Shown: one piece after another, positions 40,203 through 49,659 of the stretch
Layout: the number at the start of each line of letters is the position of its first letter
How positions within the stretch are numbered: position 1 is the stretch's first letter
Made by a program: the position numbers and the translations under genes
Source of the DNA: Methanococcus voltae
GTDB taxonomy: Archaea > AGJL01 > Methanococci > Methanococcales > Methanococcaceae
NCBI RefSeq assembly: GCF_017875395.1
Contig: NZ_JAGGMO010000001.1
Location: 248,001 to 312,000 of the forward strand
Reading direction: 5' to 3'
DNA: 64,000 nucleotides
The notes under the pieces: model-generated
What the model saw: the letters and a program-made list of their open reading frames with translations, nothing else
Told to the model about the DNA's origin: nothing
The model's database searches: none

Positions 40203-42074
40203 TTACTTAAATACATGCCTTATGTTTAAAAGTATGCCACTTGTTGCTTTTTTCATCTCTGAAGCATTCATTAATGCCCTACCAACGCCAATATACTTAT
40301 CCTCGTAGTAAATTACGACCTCGTCATTTACCGAAATAATATCCTGTGCATCTTTAAATCCTGGAGCAAATAAGGAACCTTTTTTAGCTTTGAAATTTAA
40401 TTCTACCCAGTTTTCTTTACCGAGTAATTCTCCACCATTAACGGTCAGTACGAAAAGTCCTTTTCTGTCATTCAAAGTACATATTTGAACTTCTTTACCA
40501 TTTTGCTTTATAAAGAATTTCTTATGTTTTCCTTTGACCACTACGTCATTTGGTATGAAATTCTTACCAAATTGGAATTTTGCAAGTTCTTGGTAGTTAT
40601 GGATAACTTGTCCCCTTCTTGTAAATCTTAAAGGTTTTTCAGCTTCTATTTCGTGTTCATCTTCATTTGTTTTTTCAGCTTCTATTTCGCCTTCTTTCCT
40701 AGCCATTGCATTTAATTTTTGTTCTTCACGATTTTTTATTTCTAAATCTTTTAAAATTGCTTTTAAATTTGAAATTGAATCGTTTGTAGTTGGATTTCCA
40801 TCTATTGATGAAACTATAAATTCATCCATATCATCCAATACTGAATTTATTTTTTCCATATCCAATATTTCTAAATAATGTTCTGGTAAGTGTGCAACAA
40901 TTTTTAATCCTTTTTTGGAAGTTTCATCATTAGCGAATTTATCTTTTGCATTTTTCAAATATTTTAAAAGATTTTCATTTATAAAGTCGATTTCATCCGC
41001 ACTCCATTCACCAGTTACTGGAATATCATATTTTACGGATAGTTCTAAAGCTCTTGGCACTATACCGTAAGGTGATGTTAAAATTAACTCATCTACAGGT
41101 GTTTTTATAGAATTAATAGCACCAATAAACTTTTGGTGTGATTTAGATAATGAATAAGGTTTTTTTGAAGAGCAAGGTAGTAAAACTATTAAATTACTAA
41201 ATGGAGTATAATTAACAGCTCTTTCAATGTATTTCTTTACTTCAGGTATTTTAACTTCATCCATTGTTACAATTAATTTATTTTCCGTAGAAAGTGGTAT
41301 ATTTCTAAGGTCTGGTGCGTATCTTCTATAATTAGCTCTTAAATACGGGTCGGAAATTGTAGTTTCTTCCACTAAATTCCTTAACTTTTTATTTTCGATA
41401 CAGTATAGTGTTTCTTCAATTATTGAATCCATTACTTGCCTATTGTGGATTTTTAAGTTTATATTATTCTTATTATTATTCTTATTATTATTATTATTAT
41501 TATTATTATTGTCGTTACCTTTTATTAACTCTTTTTTAGTAGCTGAAGCAGTGTATTGTCTATTTTTTGATAATTGGTAGCCCATTGCTGAATAATAGTC
41601 CACAGCCCCATAATCAAAGTAATCTACACCCATATAAACCAGTAAAGGTACTTGAGAAGGCAATACATTTGGTACGTATATTCCAGCATTTGGGGAAATC
41701 TTTTCCCTTATTTTAGGAATTATGTTGATTAATTCTTTCCTAGATATCATTTGTACGATATCAGTTATAACGTATAATTCTTTAGTTGGGTCGATATCTT
41801 CCAAATTTTCAGATATATTCTTCCCAAAATTTATTATTTGTATTTTATTGTCGATATTGTCTTCATTATTTTGAATATTTACCGATAAAATCGTATTTTT
41901 TAAAGATTCGGGACAATCGAATGGAACTTTTAAAATAGCATTATTACTATTGTTACCATTATTTTTTAAATAATTTTTATCAATTATTTTAGGAGTTACA
42001 CCTATTTTTTCGCCTTCAATTTCAATTGTTTCTTTGCAAATTCTTCCTATATCATACATTAGTGGCTCTAACAT
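40203..42074 (-). CDS. arcS: Archaeosine synthase (TgtA2/ArcS) with poly-Asn insert
   Basis: The product is 623 residues. It carries the ArcS catalytic-type block LLPCSSKKPYSLSKSH (C301, K305PYS308) and a C-terminal PUA domain (about 545-623: DVVVKGKHKKFF upstream, then NDEVVIYYEDKYIGVGRALM). ArcS converts preQ0 at position 15 of tRNA to archaeosine. The N-terminal TGT-like domain is interrupted at about residues 187-204 by a nearly pure Asn tract encoded by AAT/AAC triplets. A Glu-rich linker lies near 485-510. GGTGTAATA precedes the ATG. Confidence 0.92.
   Translation of the reverse strand: MLEPLMYDIGRICKETIEIEGEKIGVTPKIIDKNYLKNNGNNSNNAILKVPFDCPESLKNTILSVNIQNNEDNIDNKIQIINFGKNISENLEDIDPTKELYVITDIVQMISRKELINIIPKIREKISPNAGIYVPNVLPSQVPLLVYMGVDYFDYGAVDYYSAMGYQLSKNRQYTASATKKELIKGNDNNNNNNNNNKNNNKNNINLKIHNRQVMDSIIEETLYCIENKKLRNLVEETTISDPYLRANYRRYAPDLRNIPLSTENKLIVTMDEVKIPEVKKYIERAVNYTPFSNLIVLLPCSSKKPYSLSKSHQKFIGAINSIKTPVDELILTSPYGIVPRALELSVKYDIPVTGEWSADEIDFINENLLKYLKNAKDKFANDETSKKGLKIVAHLPEHYLEILDMEKINSVLDDMDEFIVSSIDGNPTTNDSISNLKAILKDLEIKNREEQKLNAMARKEGEIEAEKTNEDEHEIEAEKPLRFTRRGQVIHNYQELAKFQFGKNFIPNDVVVKGKHKKFFIKQNGKEVQICTLNDRKGLFVLTVNGGELLGKENWVELNFKAKKGSLFAPGFKDAQDIISVNDEVVIYYEDKYIGVGRALMNASEMKKATSGILLNIRHVFK
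41468..41512 (-). repeat. Trinucleotide microsatellite coding poly-Asn in arcS
   Basis: On the plus strand the sequence is a run of tta/att triplets with occasional variants, read as AAT and AAC codons on the coding strand. It is in frame and adds about 18 residues to ArcS. Slippage would change its length without breaking the frame. Confidence 0.85.
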
Positions 42075-42227
42075 TATTACACCATTATTATATTAATAAA
42101 AATACTCATAATTTATACTATCATATAAATTCAATACTATAAATAATAATTTAATAATTATAACTTTGGATAATATACAAATAATAATATAATTTTACAA
42201 TACTATTACAACAAGAAAGATGATAAA

Positions 42228-43412
42228 ATGGAAAATTGTGAAAAAATTATTGTAACAGTTGAAGAATTAAAAAAAATGGTAAAAAATAATGAAGAAGACA
42301 AAATTAACGAAGTAGATATCGTTACTTGCGGTACTTGTGGTATAATGTCTGGCACCATGGCGATAATGCACGTCCCAATGAGTCAAAAATTTAGAAAAGC
42401 GGAAAAATTCACATTAAATGGAATTAATTGTAATGTTGGTCCTTGTCCTAATGAGTATTTGGGTAGTGTAGATATTACAGTGAATGGAACAACCCATACC
42501 GAAGATTATGGCGGTGGATTTTTATTTAAGGATTTAATAGCGGGAAAAGAAGTAGTAGCTAAAGCTTACTGTGATAATGTAGTTTACGAAAAAACATTGA
42601 CATTATCTGAAATACCTACTGCGGAGCTTATAGGTACTAGAATGGCTTTTAAAAACTACGTTGCTTTAACAAACCTTGGAGAACCTGTTAATACAATATT
42701 CCATAGGGTTGCTTTGAAAAAAGGAGAAGCTTCATTTTCAGGCTGTGGAGAATACAATCCCCTTCAGAACATGAATACAGAATATTCTAATTTATTTGGA
42801 AAAAAAATCTTGTTAAATGGTTCTGAAGGTCTTATATTAGGATATGGTACAAGATATTCCGCAGAAAAGCCGAATTTGATGGTTAGTGCAGATATGCACA
42901 ATATGGATGACTATTATATTGGAGGATTCCATACTTCTGCAGGAGCTGAAATTTATGATACAGTTGCGTTACCAATTGAAATGAACGAGAAAAATAAAGA
43001 ATACCTCATGACTGTTGACGATGAGATAGTACTACCCCTTACAAACGTATTGGGTCGTGAACTAATCAAAAAAGCCAACTATAGCGAAGCTTGGAGCAAT
43101 ACTGATTTAAGACCAAAAGTAGACTTGAGCAAGTGTACTGAAAATAAACATCGCAATGGAAAAATACCTTTAAGTAAGTTTTGTGAAGCCGTAGCTTTGT
43201 GTCCAACGAAGGCTCTTGAAAATGGTATTCCTTCGAAAGATTGCTTTGGTTGTGGCGTTTGTGCCACCATATGTCATGAAGGTGTTTATAGCATGAATAT
43301 GAACACTGTTGGAGGTATTCCTGTTACTTGCCGTCAATCTGATAGAGTTAGAGCGTTAACACTTTCAAAAGAGCTTAAAAAACGAATTGAAAAAGGAGAA
43401 TTTAAATTATAG
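42228..43412 (+). CDS. mmp16: Methanogenesis marker 16 metalloprotein
   Basis: The product is 394 residues. The N-terminal 270 residues match the DUF39/homocysteine-biosynthesis-like fold (VTCGTCGIMSGTMAIMHVP, GINCNVGPCPNEYLGSV, SGCGEYNPLQN). The C-terminus has a ferredoxin-like cluster CFGCGVCATICHEGVYSM plus an earlier C-PTKAL segment. This arrangement is methanogenesis marker protein 16. Related proteins act in sulfur incorporation to homocysteine, but the role here is not established. The start follows GATGATAAA. Confidence 0.87.
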   Translation: MENCEKIIVTVEELKKMVKNNEEDKINEVDIVTCGTCGIMSGTMAIMHVPMSQKFRKAEKFTLNGINCNVGPCPNEYLGSVDITVNGTTHTEDYGGGFLFKDLIAGKEVVAKAYCDNVVYEKTLTLSEIPTAELIGTRMAFKNYVALTNLGEPVNTIFHRVALKKGEASFSGCGEYNPLQNMNTEYSNLFGKKILLNGSEGLILGYGTRYSAEKPNLMVSADMHNMDDYYIGGFHTSAGAEIYDTVALPIEMNEKNKEYLMTVDDEIVLPLTNVLGRELIKKANYSEAWSNTDLRPKVDLSKCTENKHRNGKIPLSKFCEAVALCPTKALENGIPSKDCFGCGVCATICHEGVYSMNMNTVGGIPVTCRQSDRVRALTLSKELKKRIEKGEFKL

Positions 43413-43469
43413 ATTTATTTTATATTTTATCTATAATTTAATTATAGTCCTATGTGTATGAGTTAAAAA

Positions 43470-44366
43470 TTATTCTTCCAAATCATAATATTCTAATTCT
43501 TCATTTATTTTTTTATAATAAGTTCCATAACACCGGTATATGTATACGGAAACTAATGGTAGGGTTATTGAAGCATAAAGTATGCCTACTACGCCCAAAA
43601 CAGTTGCCAACATAAGGCTTTCGGTTATAATTCCGAAAACTATTGCGAAAACTATTAAGGCATATAATGGTAACTCGATTATCAAAGCCACAATGGTCGC
43701 AACAATAAGTATTGCTAGCCACTTTAAACTCATCATTTTAACTATTTTTTTAACTTCAAAAAATGCTTTGAATTCCTCTGTATGGGCATAGTTAGAAAGA
43801 GCAAGGGGCGTATATATTGCTTGGATTATTGAAAGTATAAGTTTGAAGAACAAGACTATTAGTGAAACAAATAACGCAAATATTCCTATATCAGAATACG
43901 CGAGCAAAAATGTACCCATATAATCTATAATTTCAAAACCTAAATTAAGTAAGAAGAATACAATACTTAAAATTACACTACCTATGAAAAATACGAAACC
44001 TTTAGAAAATAATTCTTTCCAATTTTCCCAGTCCGGTAGTTTTTGTTCTCCTTGGATTGTAGTGCTCAATATTTTCATAATATAGCCATTTAAAAATATG
44101 GATATTATCAAATCGATTATAATTCCAAAAAAGAGGAAAATAACAAAACCGACACCCAATGAAAACATCAACATTACGAAAGATTCCGGTGACATTTGTC
44201 CCATATCAACTGCAGATTTGGAAATAAATGGGGTCACTATTGTCACCAACATTATTAAAAACATTGCAAGTGGTATAAATTCGAGTATTGCGAATATTAA
44301 AAGTGCTTTAATATTACTTATGGCATATTTCAAAGGATTTATAATATAATCGTCTCCAAATCCCAA
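43470..44366 (-). CDS. DUF4013 family membrane protein
   Basis: The product is 298 residues with about six hydrophobic segments. The N-terminal block GFGDDYIINPLKYAISNIKALL and the EGEQKLPDWENWKELFSKG loop are typical of DUF4013. It is paralogous to the next gene upstream, which shares NYAHTEEFKAFFEVKKIVKMM-like and MSLKWLAILIV segments. The start is TTG at 44366 behind GGAGGAGAG. Function is unknown. A membrane role is inferred from topology only. Confidence 0.85.
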   Translation of the reverse strand: MGFGDDYIINPLKYAISNIKALLIFAILEFIPLAMFLIMLVTIVTPFISKSAVDMGQMSPESFVMLMFSLGVGFVIFLFFGIIIDLIISIFLNGYIMKILSTTIQGEQKLPDWENWKELFSKGFVFFIGSVILSIVFFLLNLGFEIIDYMGTFLLAYSDIGIFALFVSLIVLFFKLILSIIQAIYTPLALSNYAHTEEFKAFFEVKKIVKMMSLKWLAILIVATIVALIIELPLYALIVFAIVFGIITESLMLATVLGVVGILYASITLPLVSVYIYRCYGTYYKKINEELEYYDLEE

Positions 44367-44482
44367 TTTCTCTCCTCCATAAAAATTAAAAATTATGAAT
44401 TAATAATAACCTAAATAATACAATATTATATTTGTATATATATTTTTGACTATTTAAAAATTACAGTGATTAAAATAATAAG

Positions 44483-44527
44483 AATAAAAATAATACTAAG
44501 AATAATACTAAGAATAATACTAAGAAT
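44483..44527. repeat. 12-bp tandem repeat between DUF4013 paralogues
   Basis: Three and a half adjacent copies of aataatactaag lie between the two paralogous genes, with related shorter units on either side. It is a simple minisatellite in non-coding DNA. Confidence 0.8.
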
Positions 44528-44600
44528 GATAATATTAAAATAATATCGTTAAAAATTAAAAATATTTAAAAAAATTAAAAAGAATGAGATTATTTAATAT

Positions 44601-45485
44601 TTAATCCATATCTTTTGTAGATTCATCCATATCTGCATGTTCTACTTTATTAAACACCATTCTACCGATAGGGTTGCCTATTACGGACTTATAGTATGTA
44701 GCATAACATCTGTATCCATAGAATGAAACTATCGAAGATGTAAATGCTGCTAATATTGCTGCTAATATACCTATAATAGCACTCATCTCATAGCTACCGC
44801 CGATTATAGACATTACAAAGCCTGCAACTAATGCGAATGTAGGTATCATCATTATAATAGACACAATAATCACTACAATTAGTATTGCAAGCCATTTTAA
44901 ACTCATCATTTCAGTTATTTCTTTAACCCTAAAGAAAGCCGTGAACTGCTCTGTATAGGCATAGTTAGAAGCTGCTAATGGCGTATAAAGCATTTGGAAT
45001 ACGGATACGATAATAGATATAAGTCCCGCAATTGCAGGTATTCTCAAATAATCAAATGGCAATGCAAGTATAGTACTTATTATAGAGAATGCTACAGCCA
45101 CTAAAAAACTACCAATTACAAATATAAGACCTTTAGTTAATAAATCGCCCCATTCTTCCCATTCTGGTAGTTTTTGTTCCCCTTCTACCGTAGTTTTTAT
45201 TAATTTTACAATATAACCATTTGTAGCTAAGGAGATTAATATAGATACAATCAACCATATTAAAAACCCAATTCCTGCAGTTGTTAACAACATTATTATT
45301 GTTTCAGGCGTCATACTGTCCATACTTGAACCATATTGCGAAATAAGTGATATTCCAGTTGTTAATACTACTATCAACAATAAAGCCAAGGGTATAAATC
45401 CCAATACCGTATATATCAAAAGTGCTTTAATATTACTTATTGTATATTTCAAAGGATTTATAACATAATCATCTCCAAATCCCAT
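44601..45485 (-). CDS. DUF4013 family membrane protein (paralogue)
   Basis: The product is 294 residues. The N-terminus MGFGDDYVINPLKYTISNIKALL is nearly the same as in the adjacent downstream gene. Shared blocks are EGEQKLPEWEEWGDLLTKG and MMSLKWLAILIV. It has six or so membrane segments and an acidic C-terminal tail. The start is ATG at 45485 behind GGAGGTATATT. It probably arose by tandem duplication, followed by clear divergence. Confidence 0.85.
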   Translation of the reverse strand: MGFGDDYVINPLKYTISNIKALLIYTVLGFIPLALLLIVVLTTGISLISQYGSSMDSMTPETIIMLLTTAGIGFLIWLIVSILISLATNGYIVKLIKTTVEGEQKLPEWEEWGDLLTKGLIFVIGSFLVAVAFSIISTILALPFDYLRIPAIAGLISIIVSVFQMLYTPLAASNYAYTEQFTAFFRVKEITEMMSLKWLAILIVVIIVSIIMMIPTFALVAGFVMSIIGGSYEMSAIIGILAAILAAFTSSIVSFYGYRCYATYYKSVIGNPIGRMVFNKVEHADMDESTKDMD

Positions 45486-45707
45486 AATATACCTCCGCTT
45501 AACTTAAGCATTTTACCGATACTAACCTCAAATAAGATGATATAATTCACCCCCAAATCCTCATATCTCTATTTTTTGGTTAGTATTCTGCCACTCTGTA
45601 TTTCTATTTACAATAATATATTTGATACTCATAATATATATACAAATATTAAATTAAATAAAATAGTAAAAAAATAATTTATTAAAAATGTCGAATATGG
45701 TGATATT

Positions 45708-46631
45708 ATTAAAATCGGAATATTATGCGGTAAAAAAACCCGTGAAAATTTAAGGATATTTGAAGAATTTAAATACTACTTTGAAAATAGTGAAAAAAAG
45801 GAAAATAAAAGAAATAAAAAAACTGAAGAAGATAGTAATTCTATAGAATTTATAGATACAAACCAATTTATCAACTTTAGAAGTGAAGAAGAGATATTGA
45901 AATATGATATAATTATATCAAGAGTTGAAAGAGATTTTTTAATAAAAGGATTGTATGTGTTAAAATATATTGAAAGTATCAATGAAAAGAATTCAAAAAA
46001 TGGATTAAAAACTGTAAAAATTATTAATGGTTCTAAAGCTGTTGAAACTTGCCAAAATAAATATTTAACATACGTAAAACTAAATGAAGTTATGCCAAAA
46101 TCCTATTTGACATTTTCAAAAGAATTTAAGGCTATTAAAGAATTAATAGAAAAAACTATCGAATATCCCGTAGTTGTAAAGCCTGTTTACGGCGGTTATG
46201 GAAATAATGTACTTATGGCAAGAGATTCAAAAGAGCTAAACAACATTTGTGATTTAATTAACTCTTCTGGCGGAGAAATATTTTTACAGGAATATATCCC
46301 ATATAAGCACGATTTAAGAGTTTTTGTCCTTGGAAACGAAGTTATCGGCTGTATGGAAAGAATACCCCAGGATAATTGGAAAGCAAACTATTCACTTGGT
46401 GCTACAATTAAAGAATTTGAAATTAGTGAAGAGATTAAAAAGTGCGTATTAAATGCCACTAAGCAATTGGGAGCGGAATTAGTGGGAGTAGATGTTTTAA
46501 TAACAGAAAAAGAGTTCAAAATTTTAGAAATGAACATTACCCCTCAATTTAGCGGAATGATACATTTTGTAGATGTTCCTAAAAAAATAATAGAATATTG
46601 CCTGAATTTATCAAAAAAGGACAGTGAATAA
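45708..46631 (+). CDS. RimK-family ATP-grasp ligase with apparent ATT start
   Basis: Read from ATT 45708 the product is 307 residues, beginning (M)KIGILCGKKTRENLRIF. The first 100 residues form the RimK-type pre-ATP-grasp domain, ending in NGSKAVETCQNKYLTYVKL. The ATP-grasp follows: PVVVKPVYGGYGNN, FLQEYIPYKHDLRVFV, NWKANYSLGA and EMNITPQFSGM. Relatives in methanogens add glutamate to methanopterin (MptN) or F420 (CofF), but the substrate here is not decided. The perfect site GGTGATATT (45699-45707) directly precedes ATT, and there is no in-frame ATG, GTG or TTG before 45897, which would remove the first 63 residues. Confidence 0.82.
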   Translation: MKIGILCGKKTRENLRIFEEFKYYFENSEKKENKRNKKTEEDSNSIEFIDTNQFINFRSEEEILKYDIIISRVERDFLIKGLYVLKYIESINEKNSKNGLKTVKIINGSKAVETCQNKYLTYVKLNEVMPKSYLTFSKEFKAIKELIEKTIEYPVVVKPVYGGYGNNVLMARDSKELNNICDLINSSGGEIFLQEYIPYKHDLRVFVLGNEVIGCMERIPQDNWKANYSLGATIKEFEISEEIKKCVLNATKQLGAELVGVDVLITEKEFKILEMNITPQFSGMIHFVDVPKKIIEYCLNLSKKDSE

Positions 46632-46699
46632 GTTGATAATGTAGGATATAAAAATAAAAAATAAAAAAATATTAATTATTTACTTTTTTAATTATTAAA

Positions 46700-47359
46700 T
46701 TATAATTCTCCGCTTGAAAACGTTTTTCTCACAGTGTCTAAAGACTCTGACTTAGCTAGCAATAATATTCTATCATAAGGCTTTAATTCAGTGTTTCCGT
46801 CAGGTATTTTTAATTCATTACCTTCGTAAATTGCAATTATGACATAATCTTTCGCACCCAATTCCTTAATTTGTTTATCTGCAACCTCTGAATTAGGTGG
46901 TATGATTAATTCCAAAATTTCTGCGTCTCCCCTACCTATTATAGCCAAATCCACAACACCCGGTCTGTCAATTAGCTTTTCCAAGTATTTTGCAGCTACT
47001 AATTCAGGACTTATGATTACATCAATTCCTAAACTCTCGAAAACTTCCTTGTAACTTGGCTCGCTCACTCTTGCAATTGTTTTTGCCACACCGTGTTTTT
47101 TTGCAATCAAACCACTTATTAAATTCAATTCTTGATTACCAGTTACTGCAATAAATACATCTGCTTCCTCAATTCCTGCATTTTCTAAAGTTTTAACTTT
47201 AGTACAATCCCCATTCAATACTAAAGCGTCCAACTCTCCAGCAACTTCGTCACAGACTTCTTTTCTGCTATCAATAACTACTAAATCATAGTTCTTCTCA
47301 GATAATGATTTAGCAAGCGTACTTCCAACTCTACCCATACCTGCTACGATAATATACAT
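46700..47359 (-). CDS. trkA: Potassium uptake regulatory protein TrkA
   Basis: The product is 219 residues. The N-terminal RCK domain has the NAD-binding motif IVAGMGRVGSTLAKSL and VIDSRKEVC. A C-terminal TrkA-C domain follows (IIPPNSEVADKQIKEL, GNTELKPYDRILLLAKS). TrkA proteins gate Trk/Ktr potassium channels at the inner membrane face. An in-frame TTG at 47371 overlaps the GGTGAT site, so ATG 47359 is chosen. No channel subunit is adjacent. Confidence 0.93.
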   Translation of the reverse strand: MYIIVAGMGRVGSTLAKSLSEKNYDLVVIDSRKEVCDEVAGELDALVLNGDCTKVKTLENAGIEEADVFIAVTGNQELNLISGLIAKKHGVAKTIARVSEPSYKEVFESLGIDVIISPELVAAKYLEKLIDRPGVVDLAIIGRGDAEILELIIPPNSEVADKQIKELGAKDYVIIAIYEGNELKIPDGNTELKPYDRILLLAKSESLDTVRKTFSSGEL

Positions 47360-47491
47360 AAATATCACCAAAATATAAATTTAAATAGAATATTCATTAA
47401 TTAGTTAATTATTTAAAATTGATATTAATTATTAAGCATTAATTAATATTATTGATTAAAAATTATTATAGTTAATATTAATATAATTTAA

Positions 47492-48121
47492 CTATAATTT
47501 ACCATCTAAGACTATTTTTTCAAAATATTCTTCATAAGCCCCGTGTAAGTGAGGTAATTCACAGTAAAGTAATTTTTCCAACTCTTCTAACTGTTTAAAC
47601 TCCTTTTGATTAACTGTTCCTATCAATTTATTTTCCCAGGCTTCTTTACACATAATACTACAAGGTATAAACCCTGATGGTAAAACTATAGCATATACAT
47701 CATTTATATTTGGAATATATTGCTTAAAAAATTTATAATCTTCAGAATCGATAACTTTATCATCTTCTGTTTTTAGTAATTTTATTAAATTATCTACATC
47801 TTTTAAATGTTCTGAATCAATACCGAACCTACATTCTTCGGAAAATGAGTTTACACAACATTTTGGGTAATTTAGCAATTTTCCAAGTTCCATATCATCT
47901 AATCGTCGGTATATGCCTAATTCCGAAGAAACGAAAGGATCTATGGCGGGCCTAACTACTGGATTATATTTATCAACGATGTAAATCTGTTTTCTTAGCC
48001 TTCCAATTACTTCATCTAGCACAAATGGATCCATTCTTGTAATATGGCTTTTTAAAATGGGAAATTCGTCCTCAAGGCTTTCAATATTTGTTATTTTTTC
48101 ATATAAATATTTTATATCCAC
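47492..48121 (-). CDS. Conserved archaeal protein, probable DUF483
   Basis: The product is 209 residues and soluble. The block LGKLLNYPKCCVNSFSEE and a later GFIPCSIMCKEAWENK contain paired cysteines that could bind a metal or cluster. The family resembles DUF483, whose function is unknown. The start is GTG at 48121 behind GGGATATT. It lies on the same strand as a PgpA/CobZ-type gene 118 bp upstream. Confidence 0.8.
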   Translation of the reverse strand: MDIKYLYEKITNIESLEDEFPILKSHITRMDPFVLDEVIGRLRKQIYIVDKYNPVVRPAIDPFVSSELGIYRRLDDMELGKLLNYPKCCVNSFSEECRFGIDSEHLKDVDNLIKLLKTEDDKVIDSEDYKFFKQYIPNINDVYAIVLPSGFIPCSIMCKEAWENKLIGTVNQKEFKQLEELEKLLYCELPHLHGAYEEYFEKIVLDGKL

Positions 48122-48239
48122 AATATCCCTTTTTTAACTATTTTAAATAATATTAATTCATAAGTTTAATAATTTAATAGTTTAATAATTTAACAATTCA
48201 ATGGTTATTGCCTTAGTAGCCTAATAATCTATTAATAGA

Positions 48240-48719
48240 TTAATTTATGTTTTCAAATAATTTAGACATGCAACCTGCGACCAATCCTGCTACGGCATCA
48301 TCCAAATACATGTATCCTTCTTTATCCAATTTACCAATTATACCGGGTTTTTTAGCATCATACCATTTAAAATTAAAGGTTCCTTTAGTACCTGCTATTT
48401 CATTTGCAATACTCATTCCAATTACTTCGTCAGTATATATGTATGTAGGGTCGCTTTCGTAATCAAACGGCATATTTCCAGCCTTTCCCTCTTCATCCAT
48501 CAATATTGCACAAATTAATAATGTGTAGACGTTGGGATTTTGTACAGATATGTGTAAAATTTTGTAAAATTCATTCTTTATTTTTTCTTGTTCATCATCT
48601 TCACAAATACACATTTTCATTCCTGAATCCAATAATAATTCTGAATTTACGGCATATTTGGCCAATTTTTTCATTATATATTGATTATCGATTAAATTTG
48701 TAATATTTTTATCATCCAT
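48240..48719 (-). CDS. cobZ: PgpA/CobZ-family phosphatase, probable alpha-ribazole phosphatase
   Basis: The product is 159 residues. The C-terminal half has the PgpA-family pattern EVIGMSIANEIAGTKGTFNF, YDAKKPGIIGKL and LDDAVAGLVAG. In methanogens this stand-alone form corresponds to CobZ, which removes phosphate from alpha-ribazole phosphate late in cobamide synthesis. Phosphatidylglycerophosphatase activity cannot be excluded. cbiG, another cobamide gene, lies about 1 kb away on the other strand. The cobZ label is an inference from family and genus. Confidence 0.75.
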   Translation of the reverse strand: MDDKNITNLIDNQYIMKKLAKYAVNSELLLDSGMKMCICEDDEQEKIKNEFYKILHISVQNPNVYTLLICAILMDEEGKAGNMPFDYESDPTYIYTDEVIGMSIANEIAGTKGTFNFKWYDAKKPGIIGKLDKEGYMYLDDAVAGLVAGCMSKLFENIN

Positions 48720-48935
48720 TTGAAAACCTATATGCTATTTTTTATACCATGTTTTGTAAATTAATAAGTTATAAACTACAAGTTATAATTTTATTAAATA
48801 TAAAGATAATATATACTATTTGGAATATAATTATTATTGTAATTTTATAAGTATTTATTTAATAATGTTAGCTTTAATTTTAATAAGTTTTAAATAAATA
48901 AGTTATGGTTTGGCAACAAAATATAAGGGGATAGG

Positions 48936-49520
48936 ATGAGCAAAAATGTTTATGCAGTATTGGAAACATTTTACGCATTTAAAAGGCAAAAATACATCAT
49001 ATATGCAACAACAGCGATATTTTTAATTTCTTTTATAGTGTCATATTATATGATATTATATAACGTGATGGGCTGTGGAGACTTCGGAAATACCGTATTT
49101 CAGAGTTTAGCACCTCAATTCGAACAATTTAGAAATATGGGGTTCATAGATTTGACTATTGCAATAATTATAAACAATCTATTTGTTATATTTTTAAACT
49201 TGATATTAACAATATTTTCATTGATTATATTGGTATTTAATTCGTTTGTATTAGCATATGTTGCTTCTATTAGTGATTTACCAACCTTTTTGTTATTGGT
49301 GATCCCACATGGAATATTTGAGATACCGGGATTTATACTATCTAGTAGTGCAGGGATTATTGTATTTATCGGTATTTTAAGGTGGATAAAAGATTCTAAA
49401 TTCCATAAAATATATTTGCAGGACGCTTTAAGGATATTTGTTGTTTCTGTTATCTTAATAGTAATTGCAGGAATAATTGAGGGCACAGTTACATTTTCAA
49501 TTGCAAAAGCGCTCGTATAA
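48936..49520 (+). CDS. SpoIIM-like membrane protein
   Basis: The product is 194 residues with about five hydrophobic helices. The motif PHGIFEIPGFILSSSAGI is the hallmark of the stage II sporulation protein M-like family (DUF95). Archaeal members have no known function in the absence of sporulation. Family relatives in bacteria are linked to membrane remodelling or cell-wall hydrolysis. The start ATG at 48936 follows GGGGATAGG. Confidence 0.87.
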   Translation: MSKNVYAVLETFYAFKRQKYIIYATTAIFLISFIVSYYMILYNVMGCGDFGNTVFQSLAPQFEQFRNMGFIDLTIAIIINNLFVIFLNLILTIFSLIILVFNSFVLAYVASISDLPTFLLLVIPHGIFEIPGFILSSSAGIIVFIGILRWIKDSKFHKIYLQDALRIFVVSVILIVIAGIIEGTVTFSIAKALV

Positions 49521-49659
49521 TAAAATAAATTAAATAAATTAAAATAAAATATTCTTTTTTTTATTATTTTAAAGATTACTTTAATTAAATTAATAGTAAA
49601 TTTAATATATTTTAAAAAATATACTAAAAATAAATTGATTGACTAAAAATGGTAAAAAT

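Noticed and set aside
45897-46631. RimK-family gene starting at TTG 45897
   Set aside because: This would remove 63 residues of a recognisable N-terminal domain, and no ribosome binding site lies before it.
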